From Dimorphilus gyrociliatus (lineage: Eukaryota > Annelida > Polychaeta > Dinophilidae), in NCBI GenBank assembly GCA_904063045.1, contig CAJFCJ010000005.1, forward strand, positions 2,846,165 to 2,910,164: a stretch of DNA of 64,000 nt. Direction: 5' to 3'. How positions within the stretch are numbered: position 1 is the first letter of the stretch; every line of letters begins with the position of its first letter. The notes beneath the pieces were generated by a model. It worked only from the letters and a program-made list of their open reading frames with translations. It had not been told where the DNA came from and did not search any database. Made by a program: the position numbers and the translations under genes. Positions 11,166-24,048 of this stretch are shown here, in pieces.

Positions 11166-12952
11166 AGACTGTATAAAAACGAAGTAAAGCATAACAAGTG
11201 GAAAATATAAGTGAGGAAAGAATGAATTTGTGTAATTTGATATATAAAAAGAAAACAAAAAAACAAAAAAAAACAAAACAAAAAAATACGAAAAAAATAA
11301 AAGAAACTATATAGAAAACTGATTTATTATCGAACAAAAATGTAGAAGATATATATATATGTATATATATATATATAAAACGAAGATCAGGATAATATAT
11401 CAAAAAAGAAAAAAAAATGCCTAGTGAATCTTCGTGTTCTTCTTCTTCTTCAACTTCTATTACTACTACATCTGAAATCACTAATTCGACTTTTTATTGT
11501 AGTATTTTTGTCTATATATATTTTTAAGACTCTGTATTTATTCTTGTCTACAAAAACAAAAAACTATCAAACTTTAATAATTAATGTATTTGATGATTCA
11601 AAGAAAAGACATTCTTAATAGAACATTATTGCATTAATCAAAAATAGACTCTCATTAGAACACAATATTGCGAATATACAAAAAACAATCGGAACTTACT
11701 TCTCTTGCTGTAGTTTATGATTTGCTACATTTTTTTTTATTTTACTGTATTACAGTAGTATTTGACTTCCTGTAATTATTTTAAATATTATATATTGCAG
11801 TATGGAAAATTTTAGCTCTTCGTTTTCTCCGCCAAAAAGACGACTTTTTTAAAAATGTATATAGTCTATTTATTATAGACCAGGGTAGAAAGCTCAACTT
11901 AATTGTGTAATACGTGACTTTTTCATTACAAGTCATCATTTATATTGATTACGCTGTTTGGTACTTTTTCCTTCTTACAAGTCAAAGTGGTTCTCCCTAT
12001 CTTTTATTGTTAAATAGGTGAGGAAATAGGGTAGAATTTCCAAGTAAAAATAGTAATAATTTACATCTAATATTATTCCAAAAAAAAAAATTCTCTTTCT
12101 GTCTTTCGATGTACAGCTATTAAATTTAGGCTTAGGCGAATATCACTTATATGTCATTATAAAATTAGATTCTATTATAATAGGCCTTTGTCAACACATT
12201 ACATTTCAATAACAAAGTTCAATTTACACATTTCGAGCCCTGTAGTAATTCTCTCTGCACGATCAACTTTCTCTATGTTCTTATTTGCCTTCTTTATATC
12301 AATTAAGCATAAAACAAAATAATTATATATAAAATAATAATAATTTATATTTGTATTTTTGGGACTGATACTATCCAGGATTTTCAACATTAACGAATAA
12401 TATTTATGTTATTTTGTTTTTTTAAAAAACAAATTGCCTCACAGTATAAAAGTAATCAATAGGTCCAAAACTACTGCCTATGTTGGTATATTGTTTAACA
12501 ATTGTTAAAAATATATATACAAAAATAGAGAGAGTGAGAGACAGGCAGAATGATAGACACACATGTACTATATATATATATATGCATTGAGAGAGAGAGA
12601 GAGAGAGAAAGAGAGTATATGCTGGTATTTTAAATTATATTGATAATAGAGTACAGTTCGTACTGCTGTAATTTGGGCGCTGCAACATATTTTTTTGATA
12701 GAGATACGTCTACACATCTACATTTAAATATATCGTTGTATCCTTAATTATTATAAATCTCTTCAAACTTGGACTATTTCTTTGTATGCAAGTTTTAAAT
12801 ATTATTTTGCTTTTATATTCTCTATCTAAACTTTATTTCTCTTTTAGTTAGTTCCTCACGGGAACCTTTCAATCATTCATTCATTCGTTCATTCGTTAAT
12901 TTCTCTCTTCCTCTATTCCCTCTTCCATAAGTATTTTCCCACAAATATAAAC
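11166..12952. other. Intergenic, low complexity
   Basis: 1.8 kb between SERINC and the Rab-like gene. It contains the SERINC 3' end, A-rich and TA-rich tracts (11250-11400), a (TA)n run at about 12569-12583 and a (GA)n run at 12589-12615. Degenerate CATT/CGTT tetranucleotides lie at about 12872-12897, just before the Rab start. Open frames here are low complexity and I do not accept any. Confidence 0.6.
12569..12615. repeat. (TA)n and (GA)n microsatellites
   Basis: A TA run is followed within a few bases by a GA run of more than 20 bp, in the gap upstream of the Rab-like gene. The GA tract could act as a GAGA-type element, but nothing else supports that. Confidence 0.8.
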
Positions 12953-13705
12953 ATGGAAAATAGTGATTTAAGACTTAATATTGTTATGCTTGGAGATACA
13001 AATGTTGGAAAATCATGTTTATTAACAAGATTTATTAAACAAAGATTCATTGAAAAAATACCTTTTAAAGCTATTGAATATCAGACAATACCTTTAATTA
13101 GTTTTAACAAAGTTGTTACTTTGCAAATATGGAATTTTATGGGTAATAAGGATTATCAAAAAACTATTCCATCCCACTATTATTCTAAGGCTGACGGATT
13201 TATTGTTGTGTACGATATTACGTCTGATCAGAGTTTTCTAAATGCAAGAACTCTCTGGATGTCTCAGGTGTTAAAAAATGCTCAATACTCTTATAAAGTC
13301 CTAGTTGGTAATAAATGCGATCTTACTATAAATAGAAGTGTTAGTCAGCTGACAGCAAAGGTAAGTTAATGACCTGAAATACGATTCTATCTAATTTACA
13401 AATAATAAAATACATATTCCATAAGCAATTCTCCGAAATTGTCGGTGTGGAAAATATTGAAACGTCTGCAAAATCTGGAATGAACGTTGAAAATTTATTT
13501 CTAAGTCTAGTCGATAAAATTACGGAGAAGAAGTTATGCAACATTGGAAATGATGAAACAGGTTTATAAATAGAATTATATATTGTATATATATATATAT
13601 AATCTTTAGACTAATATGTGATAATAATCGTCTATTCAACTAGATATCGTACAATTCTCTAGTGATAAATCAAAACTCTTACCAAGACAAACAAGAAGAC
13701 TGTAA
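12953..13705 (+). CDS. Divergent Rab-like small GTPase with degenerate G3 box
   Basis: Ras-superfamily, Rab-like fold. Exons 12953-13360, 13426-13561, 13644-13705 give 201 aa. The P-loop GDTNVGKS (residues ~14-21), the guanine-specifying NKCD and the ETSAK box are intact, so nucleotide binding looks possible. The G3 region that is normally WDTAGQE reads WNFMGNK: the magnesium-contacting aspartate and the catalytic glutamine are both replaced. The C-terminus ends LLPRQTRRL without any cysteine, so no geranylgeranylation site exists. It may be a non-hydrolysing or constitutively bound Rab relative acting without prenyl anchoring. The closest subfamily is not clear to me. I chose the start as the first ATG, directly followed by the beta-1 strand (LNIVMLGD). 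Confidence 0.85.
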
Positions 13706-14397
13706 TCTGCTAGCTTGTGTTATCTCTCTATGCCTCTCTCTTCTCTAATCTGTTTTTGGTATTAGTTTGCTAAAGCTGCCAAAGACGAAGAAAAAGTAAA
13801 GAAACCTTTTTGAAAATTGTTCTCCTATTCAAGTGTTGTTTATTACATTATTGTATCAACTAACCTTCTATACATAAACTGCATATACACATGATATAAA
13901 TAATATACTGTTGATATATTTAGACAAGCTGCTTACCTAAATAAGCATTGTATATATAAATATCTTTATCTCTCCAGGTAATTTCTTGGTATGTTACCTT
14001 CTAGTTAAATTAAAATACAAAAGCTCATCTTCTGAGAAAGAAACTTTTTATTGCGATTATCATTCGAAAAGAAGGAGGAAACCCTTCTTTTATTCCATTT
14101 TTTATGATGAATTTTTGTTAGTATTATTCCCTTTCTTTCTTTCTTATATTGTTTTCTCTATTTAAATCGATATAGCGGTCGTTTATATCTTATATCTCTT
14201 TGTCATATCCTGTATTCTTTTCTCCTGTTTTGTTTGTTTATATATAAAGTATTTATACATAAAAGAGAGAAATAAAATAAAGAAAAAGTATCAAAAAGTA
14301 AAAATGTCAGCTTTTGATTTAATAGAACGAATATTGCTAGGAGATAGAGCTATTACCTGCTTAGGAATGCATTGATATGGGATATTAGCTTATATAG

Positions 14398-14437
<40 letters not shown>

Positions 14438-14576
14438 GCAACTATATATTTAACTATTTGTAGTTATGGTATTTACCTTGTAATAACAATTGATAGGTTT
14501 TTTTTTCTTTTAGCCTATAAAATCCTGTTTAACTTCACTCTTCTCAATAATTTATCTAATTTTTAATGTAAATATT
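13706..14576. other. Gap between Rab-like and TPR genes
   Basis: 870 bp, AT-rich, with a (TA)n run at about 14404-14436. A short frame from an ATG at about 14304 (MSAFDLIERILLGD) ends after about 23 codons without a splice donor and is not called. Probably the promoter and leader of the TPR gene. Confidence 0.5.
14404..14436. repeat. (TA)n microsatellite
   Basis: Pure TA repeat of about 33 bp upstream of the TPR gene start. Confidence 0.85.
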
Positions 14577-17500
14577 ATGCCTACCGTTCAAAAAAGGGCA
14601 GGTTTGTTTCATTTAATTATAATATCATAATTAGTAGGAAAGTATTCAAGTAATTCAACTATATTCAATTGATATACAGATGGTAAAGAATTTATTAGGA
14701 AAAAGGGTATATTGGGCGGTTCTACATCCGTTTTAACCGCTGTAGCGAAACTTAAGAAGTCAACAAAGCAAAAAAGTATGTTATTTGTTTTTTTTATAGA
14801 TGAAGGTTAATTTATTTATAAATAATTTCTCTTAAAGAAAAGCTGCCGAAACTAGCTAAAGGTTCAAACAGTACAGATGGTTCTACGAAGAAAAAGCCAG
14901 GAGGACAACTAAAGAAAAGAGGTTAAATTAATTAACGATTTTATTCACTTTTCAGCTAAAGATTAGCCTTGTCTTTCAGAATCTAAGACTAAGCTACCTG
15001 CAATATCGCAAGAGGCTGACGAGAAACTTGACAATGTCGTTGAATTCTTAGATAATGAAGGTTTTTACCCTTCCTATCTCTCTCTCTCTCTCTCACTATC
15101 TCATTCCTCTTTAATTGGCTCGATATATTGTTAGCAATAAAGCAATCTTTCCCCTAAACAGAAGCGAATGATGATATAATTATTCTTCCAACAATTGATT
15201 GCGTAATAACCCTATCAAATGAAGAAAATGATATTTTAGACAGGGAAATTCGTAAGATATCCATTGATGGTGGATTCGATCGTCAGTTAATTTATTTGAT
15301 TAGCTTCTTCAATGTTTACCTTTCCCTTTTTCCTAGAAACATGTTCTACTCAAGAGAGAAAAGCTTTGGTAGGTGAGCTTCATGAAAAAGAAAAGAAGAT
15401 TTGCGAGGATCTTCAATCTGCTATTGCAGCAAATGAACCAGCAAAGGAAAGTCAATGCTTGCAGAGATTAGGAGATAACTTTCTACATCTTGCAGTTCGT
15501 GCTGAAAAAGTTGAGTTCTACATACACGCAGCTGCAATGTATAACTCTGCAATGAACAAAGAGAAGAATGGAAATAAGCAGTATCAAATATTAGCGAGAT
15601 TAATTGAAGTACAAAGAAGATTTCTTCAGAGTGTACCCTGGAAACGTTCGACAACTATGGATTGGAAAGACGAAAATATTGATAGATCTTGTGGAGCCTC
15701 TCTTCGTAAGGAATTGAAGCATATGAGAGGCATTATTAGTGAAAAATTGGATAAGCTGAATAATTTGTGGGTAAATTTAGACTTGTTTGCTGAGAAGCCT
15801 GACAGGTTTTTATATAACAGATTTCATTATAAATAAGAATAATATCATATTTTTCCTTTCCAACTACAATACAGATTAAATTTAGAAAAGGAGCTAATCG
15901 ATCAAACTCATAGAGTAACTCATTGTACTAAGGATGATCTTAAAGCATGGTTTCATAAGATTATCTTATCTTGTAGGAAAGCTCTAGGATCACCTCCGTG
16001 TAATTACGCAATAATAGGCGTTGGAGCGCTAGCAACTGAAGAGGCTACACCATTTTTTGATCCTGAGTTTATCATTATTGTTGAAGATGAAAGCAGAAAG
16101 ACAAAAGATTATTTTACATACTTAGTCCATCTTATACACATTAAAATTTTATCTTTGAGAGAAACGCCACTTCCGGCAACTGGAATAAAAATTGTTTACG
16201 ACTTTTATAATAGAAATTTATACGCCTTTCCAGATTTATCGACTGTCAATGGAGTCAAATTTGATTATAGTAGTACAACAGCTAGTATTACTCCATTTTC
16301 TTTAAATAAGAACAGAAGAATATCAAAGATATTGGGCGAAAACCAATTAACTTTCATTAAAACTGCTAATTCTATGGCGAAATTGCAGACACTCGACAAT
16401 TCGAAGGCTTTAGGTTTGCCTCTTTTATATCGTTGAACTTATATTATATATCAAACTCTTATCAGGTGAAATAATAGCTACAAAACTATTAACCATCACT
16501 CTGCTTGACGGTGACAAAGAGCTAATGGAAACCTACGATAAAGCTATGATAACAATATTAGCCCAAAAGATTAATGACAATTCTACAATTGGGGGGGAGA
16601 GAGCTCAAATTTTCTGGAATAAAATGGTTCGGAGCGTCCAATCCCATCCAGATTCTGGGAGGCCTGACGACTGTATAGATTTGGTTCATGCTGTTCAAAA
16701 GGAATTGGAGATGATATCCTTATCAATGTACGCTTTGAAATTATCTTATAGGTTAAAAGCGAAAGCACCTTGTAATATAACACAGGAATTAAGAACCAAA
16801 ATGCTTGTATCTGATAGCGGAGAACATGATCTAAAATTAGCATGGTCGGTAGCAAGGTTCGTTAGACTAAGAGTTCATTCACTGAACCAAAGTCAGAATC
16901 TAGTAAATAAGTTATTAGAAAACGAACATTTAGATATGTCTAAACACGTCTTCTACTTAAAAAATGATGCACCTCTACATAGATATTACGCAACGCTGTT
17001 GCCACTTTTACAAGTCTACTCGAAAGAATCTATATTAGCCAGATACGCTCTAAAAAATATATCTCTATTTAGTACGGAACATAATGTTAAAGCTCACGTA
17101 TCTATAAGACTATTAAGGTACGAAGAAGCCTTGGAAGCTTACGAGAATCATCTTGACGAATTAAATAAAGACATTCAAACGTCTGACGTAAAGGACGAAA
17201 TTTTTGACATTCATACTAGAATGGGTTTGTTAGCCGTTAGTTTAATGAGAAGTAAACAAGCAACTGAATACCTAACAAAGGTAATATAATAATTAGTACC
17301 TACAATCTTAAAAATAGAAACAATGATTATTTACTTCCTTAAAAGGCTTTAGATTCAAAAGAATTAATATTGGATGATGAAAAGCGTGCTAGTGCATTTG
17401 TCGAATCATGGCATAATTTAGGCCTAACATACCTACAAGATGGAAAATTTGAAAAAGCCGCAAAATATTTTAAAGAAACAGCTCGTCATTATAAAGAGAA

Positions 17501-20438
17501 CATTTGCGAAAATGAAATAAGTGAATTAATTGTAAGATCTGAAATGAATTTGGCTAGAGCTAAATGGAAGCAAGGAAAGTTAAGTAAGGCTATTGAGGCT
17601 TTTATGAGAGCTGCTGATTCCAGAATTCAAATGAGCGGTGAAACAATAGATGTCGCTGAAATTTACTTGAATATTGCTACAATTAAACTAAGAGTTGCTG
17701 ATTTTAAAGGAGCTATATCCTATTCAAGACAATCTCTAGATATTTATCAATTAGTTGTTGCCGGTCACGCGCCATCCTTTCAAGTAAAATAACTTTTAAT
17801 ATTTGTTTTATAAGTAATTAATATACTTTTTTTTCTCCTCTCTTCTTCATCTGTCGAAACATGTCAGGTTTCTATTGCGATGAGATTAATGGGAATATCA
17901 TTAGAGCATTTAGGAAAGCCAGCTTTATCTCATCTTTATTGTATGCATAGTCAAATGCTAATGAACGCCGTTACAGGCGATGTGTCTGATAAAGAAAGTG
18001 AACACTTTCAAGTTGGAGGAGAATACTGGCTACCTCAAATGGCTAGGGTTTTATATCATTCTGGAAAAACTGCATTCCAACAGCAAAAATTTGACGACGC
18101 GTCAAAATTATATTCCTTATCTGAGAGAGTTTATGAAAAGATTTTAAGCGTTACACCAACGAATTGCAATCTAGATTATGCAATAGTCCAAATGAATAAT
18201 GCAGCAGCTTGTGAACGATTAGAAGCCCACGATTTGGCAAAGGCTAAGGCTGAAGCATCTCTGTCCATGATAAATAAATTATTCTATTCAAAGACAAAGA
18301 AAAATTCAGTAAATAATGTCTATATAGCAAGAATTAGTTTGGTTTATGGTTCAATTTTGTCAAATTTAAAAGAGCATGATACCAGTAAAAAGATATTACA
18401 ATCAGCTTTATCAATATTTAAGAAAGAGATGCCACCTTGTCCAGAACTGGCCGTTGTACATGAAAAATTGGCAGAAATACACGCCTCTAATAAAGACTGG
18501 AATGAGGCTCATAAATTTCAATCAGGATGCTTAGATGTTTCAAAAACTGTGTTCGGAGACAGCCACCCATTGGTCGCTAATTCCCGAAGAATTCAAGGTC
18601 AATTCTTTATGAAGCAATCGAAATTTTTGGAAGCTCTTGACTCTTTGGAAACGGCTAAATCGATTATGGAAAAAGTTAATGGAAAAAAGTCATTGACCTT
18701 ACCTTTCGCTGATATTCTTTTCGATTTAGGCCAAGTATATAGGGATTTAAAGAATAAGGAAAAGGGTGAAATCGCTCTATTGCAGGCACTTAAAATAAGA
18801 AAATCTGTGTATGGAACTTTACCACATTTAGAAATTATAGCATCTCTTTCTGCAGTTGGAGATTTTTATAAGCAATTCGAGGAAATTGAGAACGCCATTA
18901 AATTTCACAAAGAAGCCTTTGATCTACTAAAATTAGGCAATTATGATAATACGAGCCTAGCGAAGGCTTCGGCGACCTTAGCCCAGGATTATCTTTCTTC
19001 GAAATTCTATAACGACGCCCTTCACGCATTCGATTATGCTATTGAAATGAGAAGGAGGGCGCTGGGAGATTCTTCAGCCGAAGTTGAAATAGCCAAATGG
19101 CTAAAACTGTTGGCTGATACATATAATAATTTAGGCCAAAAGCAAAAAGCAATAGAAATACATGCAGAGTCTTTAAGAATTAAGAGAAAAGGTGGCAAAG
19201 ACGGAGACCACGATACTATACAATCTTTAACTCATATTGCCAAAACATATGAGTCAAGCGGAAATTTGAGATTAGCAATATCACTTCACAGGAAGTCATT
19301 GGAAAAATTACAAAAGCTTTATAAAAAACCTAATAAAGACATTATGGAATGTGTAAAATCATTATCCATAGCTTATTACCGACTTTCAGAAAATGAGCAT
19401 GCCTTACATTATGCTAAGAAGTACTTGAATCTTTTAGAGAATTTAGATAGTACGAATAATGATGAAAAGAGTTCCGCTTTGGCTCATCAAGCAAGAATTT
19501 ATATGAAATTAGGCATACACGGAAAAAGTAAAGAATATTTTGAAAAAGCCCTTGAACTATTACAATACAGTGGTAAGGGCCAAAGTTGCGAGTCAGTACT
19601 GATATTGAAGGATCTCGGCGGAGCGCAGAATAAAGCTGGAGATTCCGAAGCTGCAATAGAATCATTAAACAGAGCAGTAGAAATGAGCAGAGCTATCGGC
19701 AATAGGCGACAGATTAAATTACTATTGGCCCAATCCCTTAATAAATTAGGTGAAGCTTACGAATCTTTACCGAATTTATCATTAGCTCACAGGAATTACT
19801 CTGATTCTTTACAATTATTTAATTCTTTACGAAAGGATAGTGAAGAATTGCAGTTAGAAGTTGCTAGATTAACTAGGAACTTTGGAAGGGCTGAATGCAA
19901 TATTGGAAGATATGAAAATGGTATTGAAAATATTCAACATTCAATTAAGCAGTTACAAAAGATATACGGAGAAGGTGCAACAACTAAGGAACTTTCGCAA
20001 GCTCAACACGAACTTGGTAAGATGTTTGTAGCTGCCAAGAGATATAAGGAAGGCCTAGAAGCTCTCAATACGTCGTTAAATATGATGAAACAAGTCTACG
20101 GGTATCAGGCTGCAAACTTTTATATAGCAGTTTGTCTTGGTGATATTGCAAGTTGTGAAGAAGTTTGCGGTAGATTAGAAGATGCGCTTGATAGTTATAA
20201 AAAGAGTATTGGCATGTATGAGAAATTAAATGTTGGCGACTGCGATCATCCAACAATAGCCGAACATACTCTCTCCTTGGCCAGAATATCAATGGGATTA
20301 CGGGAAAAGGAAAATGCTCTTCAGTACTATAAAAGCGCCTGCCAAAAGTTACTATCCCTATACGATAATTATCCTAATGCTCCAGCATTTCAATCTGCTC
20401 TAACAGAATATAAAAAAGCACAAGGAGCAAGTGTTTAA
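14577..20438 (+). CDS. Large nucleotidyltransferase-like plus tetratricopeptide repeat protein
   Basis: Exons 14577-14601, 14680-14775, 14838-14921, 14980-15060, 15162-15251, 15337-15805, 15875-16413, 16466-17280, 17346-17783, 17868-20438; 1,735 aa. Residues 1-125 are lysine-rich and low complexity, built from four consecutive small phase-1 exons. Residues ~320-460 (YAIIGVGALATEE, then TPFFDPEFIIIVED, DYFTYLVHLIHIKIL and NSMAKLQTL) resemble the nucleotidyltransferase-fold domain that precedes TPRs in many invertebrate and some bacterial proteins. From about residue 650 the rest is a long array of kinesin-light-chain-type TPRs (for example AIKFHKEAFDLLK, AIEIHAESLRIKRK), implying a protein-binding solenoid. 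The usual GS of the transferase motif is GA here, so catalysis is doubtful. Function unknown. The start at 14577 is chosen because it gives a phase-1 first exon that joins. Confidence 0.85.
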
Positions 20439-20932
20439 ATCACTGTTACACTTTTCTATTATGGTCACGTGATCCACTACCGTCTTGACAACGAAGCAGA
20501 CGACATAAACAGTATTAATACGTACAAAAAGAACAAAATAGCTAAGGAATGGAATAAAAAATCAATTCAACTAGGATTGATTATACAGAAAAGAGAAGAA
20601 AGACTTGAATTCTTCCTCGTTATTTTATATATATATATATTTTAATAAATATATATAAATTTTAACATTGAATAGACTTTTTTTAAACTTCATATCAATC
20701 GTCTACAACTAAGAAAGAAAGACTAAAAGAAAGAAAGAGAGTGAGATAAGACTATTCAATATCAAAATATTTTTACGATATTGATAATCGTATGAACCAG
20801 TAATAACAATATCAAAATTACAATTCGGATATTCTTAAATTCTCAGTCTTTTTTTTATAACTTTCCCTGTTTTTTGCCTTCAACATTCAAATCAATCAGT
20901 TATAAAAGAGATATAAATTGAAAAAGATAAAA
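20439..20932. other. Gap between TPR gene and UBXN11
   Basis: 494 bp. It holds the TPR-gene 3' end, with AATAAA at 20644-20649, and a GTCACGTGAT box near 20464-20473 that matches the TFEB/USF-type E-box. No gene seen. Confidence 0.55.
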
Positions 20933-23141
20933 ATGAGTGGACCTCTGTCTAATTTGAAAAAATCTCGTAAAGCTCCTTTTAATCTTAATAATTCATCTGA
21001 CAACGAAAATCATAGAGGGTATTGATATTTTAATTACAATTTCAATAACAAAATTAAAATCTTATTTATCTCTTCTAATCTAACTTTTTAATGTTTTTCT
21101 TCATTTTTTTTTTTAATAAAAACTTCATTAGACGTAACGTTCCATTTCGGCACCCTAATTATACAGGTAAGCAGCTTATTATACCGTATATAATCTATTA
21201 GCTATTTTGCTTTTAAACAAACCAATTTCTCTGCTAGAAGGTGAAAGTTCGTTTCTAAGCGAAATTAATAGAAAACCTGGAAAATCTACAGAACTTTCAA
21301 CAAGTATAATGTCTTCCAATAGTAAATCAACTGGTGGAGGAGCTGCTGTCGGTTTAGGTAATAAGAATAATAGAAATATAAAAATCATCCTCTTCCTTAA
21401 TATTCAATTATCTTGAAATATATATTTAATAGGAGGAGATTTCGAATTGATGGAGAAATTGATGAGAAGATTAGGTGAATTAGAGCAATATTGTACCAAA
21501 CAAAAGGTTATTATTAATGATAAGGTCAGTACAAAATATACATTATTAGGCCTAAAATACCCTTTGGGGCAAGAAATATTTATATACATGAATATATGAA
21601 CAGGACAAGAGAATTAACGTTTTGGAAGAGAAAATAAAGCTTCTTAATAAGTCTAAAGGTAAAAGTTGTTTCTTGTTTAATTTGTCTTATTAATGTTAGC
21701 GTTATTACCTTTTTTCATGTTAGAATATCAAGAAGAATTAAGAAGCGAAGAAGATAGAAGAGTCTATGAATTAGAGAGACAATGCTCCTCTCTTAAGCAG
21801 CAAATTCAGGATATGGAGGTAAACAATTTCTACTTTTAGATAGTCTTATCTCTCGTTATTTTTTATTTAGGCGTTTCTAGCCGACTACGGAATGATTTGG
21901 GTTGGAGGGGAAAGAGAAGATGAGAATGTTGAGGAGCAAGAATCCTCTGGAAGTTTCACTGAAAGGGGAGGCCTATGGGAACAAAGTACGTATATGTTTC
22001 ACACAGCCTTCTACTATACTTTTATCAAGTTTTATAAAAAATTATCATTTAATTCATATTTATTCTTAAAATAGCATCATCAATACCGGCTAATTCGGCT
22101 ATAAATTACGATTTAATACTTAAGAATATCCGAGAATTGAACGAGATTGTTGACGAAAGTCGAAAAATTGAGAGGACTCCAGATGGTGCTAAATTTGTCA
22201 GCCAAGATCCAATTCCTCTAACGCTATACGCAAATGGAATATTAATGTTTAATGGCCCGTTTAGGCCTATGGAGGAGCCATCAACCCAACGTTGTTTAAA
22301 GGATTTATCTGATGGTTACTTTCCATCAGAATTACAAAAGCGGTACCCCGATGGAGTTCCATTATCCGTTCAAGATAAGAGAGATGTTGTATTTAACGAT
22401 AAGAAATCCGTTGTATTTACTGGCTTAGGACAAACTATTGCTGGAAAAGTTGTTGGTGAAACAAACATTGAGCCAGAGCAAACCAATACAAACAACAAAA
22501 TAACAACGGAATCATCAACAAGTTTGTAACATTAATATATACAATATGTTTGAAATTTACATAAATTTATCCTTATAGATGATAGAAAACTCACCGTTGA
22601 TCAATTTTTAAACAAATTGCCTCAATCGGTCATAAAAGACGGAAAAGTTATCGATATTAGGAATTCTGTTGGGAAATCTTTAAAGGTTCATATCGAGCGA
22701 CCAATTAAGTAGGCCTTTTCGTAAATTCTTATTTATCCATTACAGCAAGGGGGCGAAACTCAGCCGAATAAAGTTAAAATCATTGAAACAACAGTTGTTA
22801 GCGAAATGAAAGACCGTCTAAAAGTCAGCGAAGAGAACAGACCTCCCAGTTCACGATACGTAACTACACTGAGAATAAAAGATGATAACCAAGAGTATAT
22901 ACTAAAAATGAAGTATACTGATAGAGTATCTGATGTACGACGTTATTTAGACGCTCAAAGGTACTGCAATTTTGAATAAAAGTAAATAAAAATAATGTAA
23001 TGTCTTTATAGGCCGAAGGAATCACCAAATTATGAAATAATGTCGGCCTTCCCAAGAAAAACACTAAAAAATTCGTCTTTAACTTTAGAAGAATGTGGTT
23101 TAATACCAAACGCAACTTTGCATTTATCCGTTCGCAAATGA
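20933..23141 (+). CDS. UBXN11: UBX domain protein 11 (SEP and UBX domains)
   Basis: p97/VCP-adaptor family protein related to socius. Exons 20933-21018, 21132-21166, 21238-21357, 21433-21524, 21604-21658, 21724-21818, 21871-21985, 22075-22521, 22579-22685, 22746-22960, 23012-23141; 498 aa. Order: a disordered basic start with a serine/glycine stretch; a coiled coil at ~85-165 (LMEKLMRRLGELEQYC, LEEKIKLLNK); a SEP domain at ~235-340 (IPLTLYANGILMFNGPFRPM, DLSDGYFPSELQKRYPDGVPL); and a C-terminal UBX fold (YVTTLRIKDDNQEYILKMKY ending CGLIPNATLHLSVRK). The absence of a UBA domain, plus the coiled coil before SEP, favours UBXN11 over p47/NSFL1C. Confidence 0.9.
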
Positions 23142-24009
23142 AATCTCTTCTTATATGTTCATTAAACCTAATACAGTATATTTGAACAGTTAGTTTAAAA
23201 CTATTAAACAAACTCTCTCTATTCAACACCAAATGGATAGTAAGTATTCACTTTATGGCAATTCAACGGCAATTGTTAACAGCTGTAGAACACTTTTAAT
23301 TTACAAAGAGTAGCATAATCTTCTTCATTAACACATTCTAATAAAAATTTAATTCTTATTATAAGTGGCCCTTAGCTAATTAATTATCATTACACCAAAC
23401 ATAAAAGAAAAGATATGTTATTACATTTCACAATACAAAACTAAAATAGCCTATAAGTTTTCTCTTCCAAGAATGAAGCAGAATAAAGCGCAATACCTTG
23501 GTTATTTTTCATACATCCTTGTAAATTCAATATCTAGATCTGAATTCTTTTGTTCGGTTAAAAATGATTTAGGTTAAGATGATGGGAAAATGTTAACAAC
23601 AAGTATTTATTATTAGTGATATATTTGTACATTCTTATAACTGTTTTCCCAGGTCATTATGAATCATTGCAAAAAGTTAACAACCTTAAAACAGGTTACG
23701 CTAAAAATAATCAACTTAGATATATTTTAAACTCTGCCCTTTCACCAACATCTTTGAAATTTTCTTCATACTTTATTAATTATACTAAGAGTTATTCTAA
23801 AATGAAATTAAAGTTCATAGTTAAAAGATTGACAGGTAGGAATATATAGGATCAGGAACGAACTTTTCAGATAAAGTTCAATGAAAAGCTAGGTCATTTC
23901 TCCAAAATAACAAGATAAAAGCTACATTGCTCGATTGAACTACATTATTATGAATTTCATTGGAAAATGGAAAGGAAATCTCCATGACAAGTCTGGTTTA
24001 GTTATTTCC

Positions 24010-24048
<39 letters not shown>

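Noticed and set aside
10094-11618. Several 64-132-codon frames around the SERINC 3' end
   Set aside because: Phenylalanine/isoleucine/lysine-rich low-complexity readings of A- and T-rich tracts, overlapping real SERINC exons or UTR, with no family resemblance.
12200-12390. 63-codon minus frame MLKILDSISPKN in the SERINC-Rab gap
   Set aside because: Tyrosine/asparagine/isoleucine-rich AT-driven frame without domain, splice sites or neighbours to support it.
14304-14374. Short frame MSAFDLIERILLGD before the TPR gene
   Set aside because: Ends in a stop after about 23 codons with no usable donor; the ATG at 14577 gives a first exon that fits the downstream phase.
22864-23232. 122-codon antisense frame over the UBXN11 UBX domain
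   Set aside because: Antisense shadow of conserved UBX exons and their intron.
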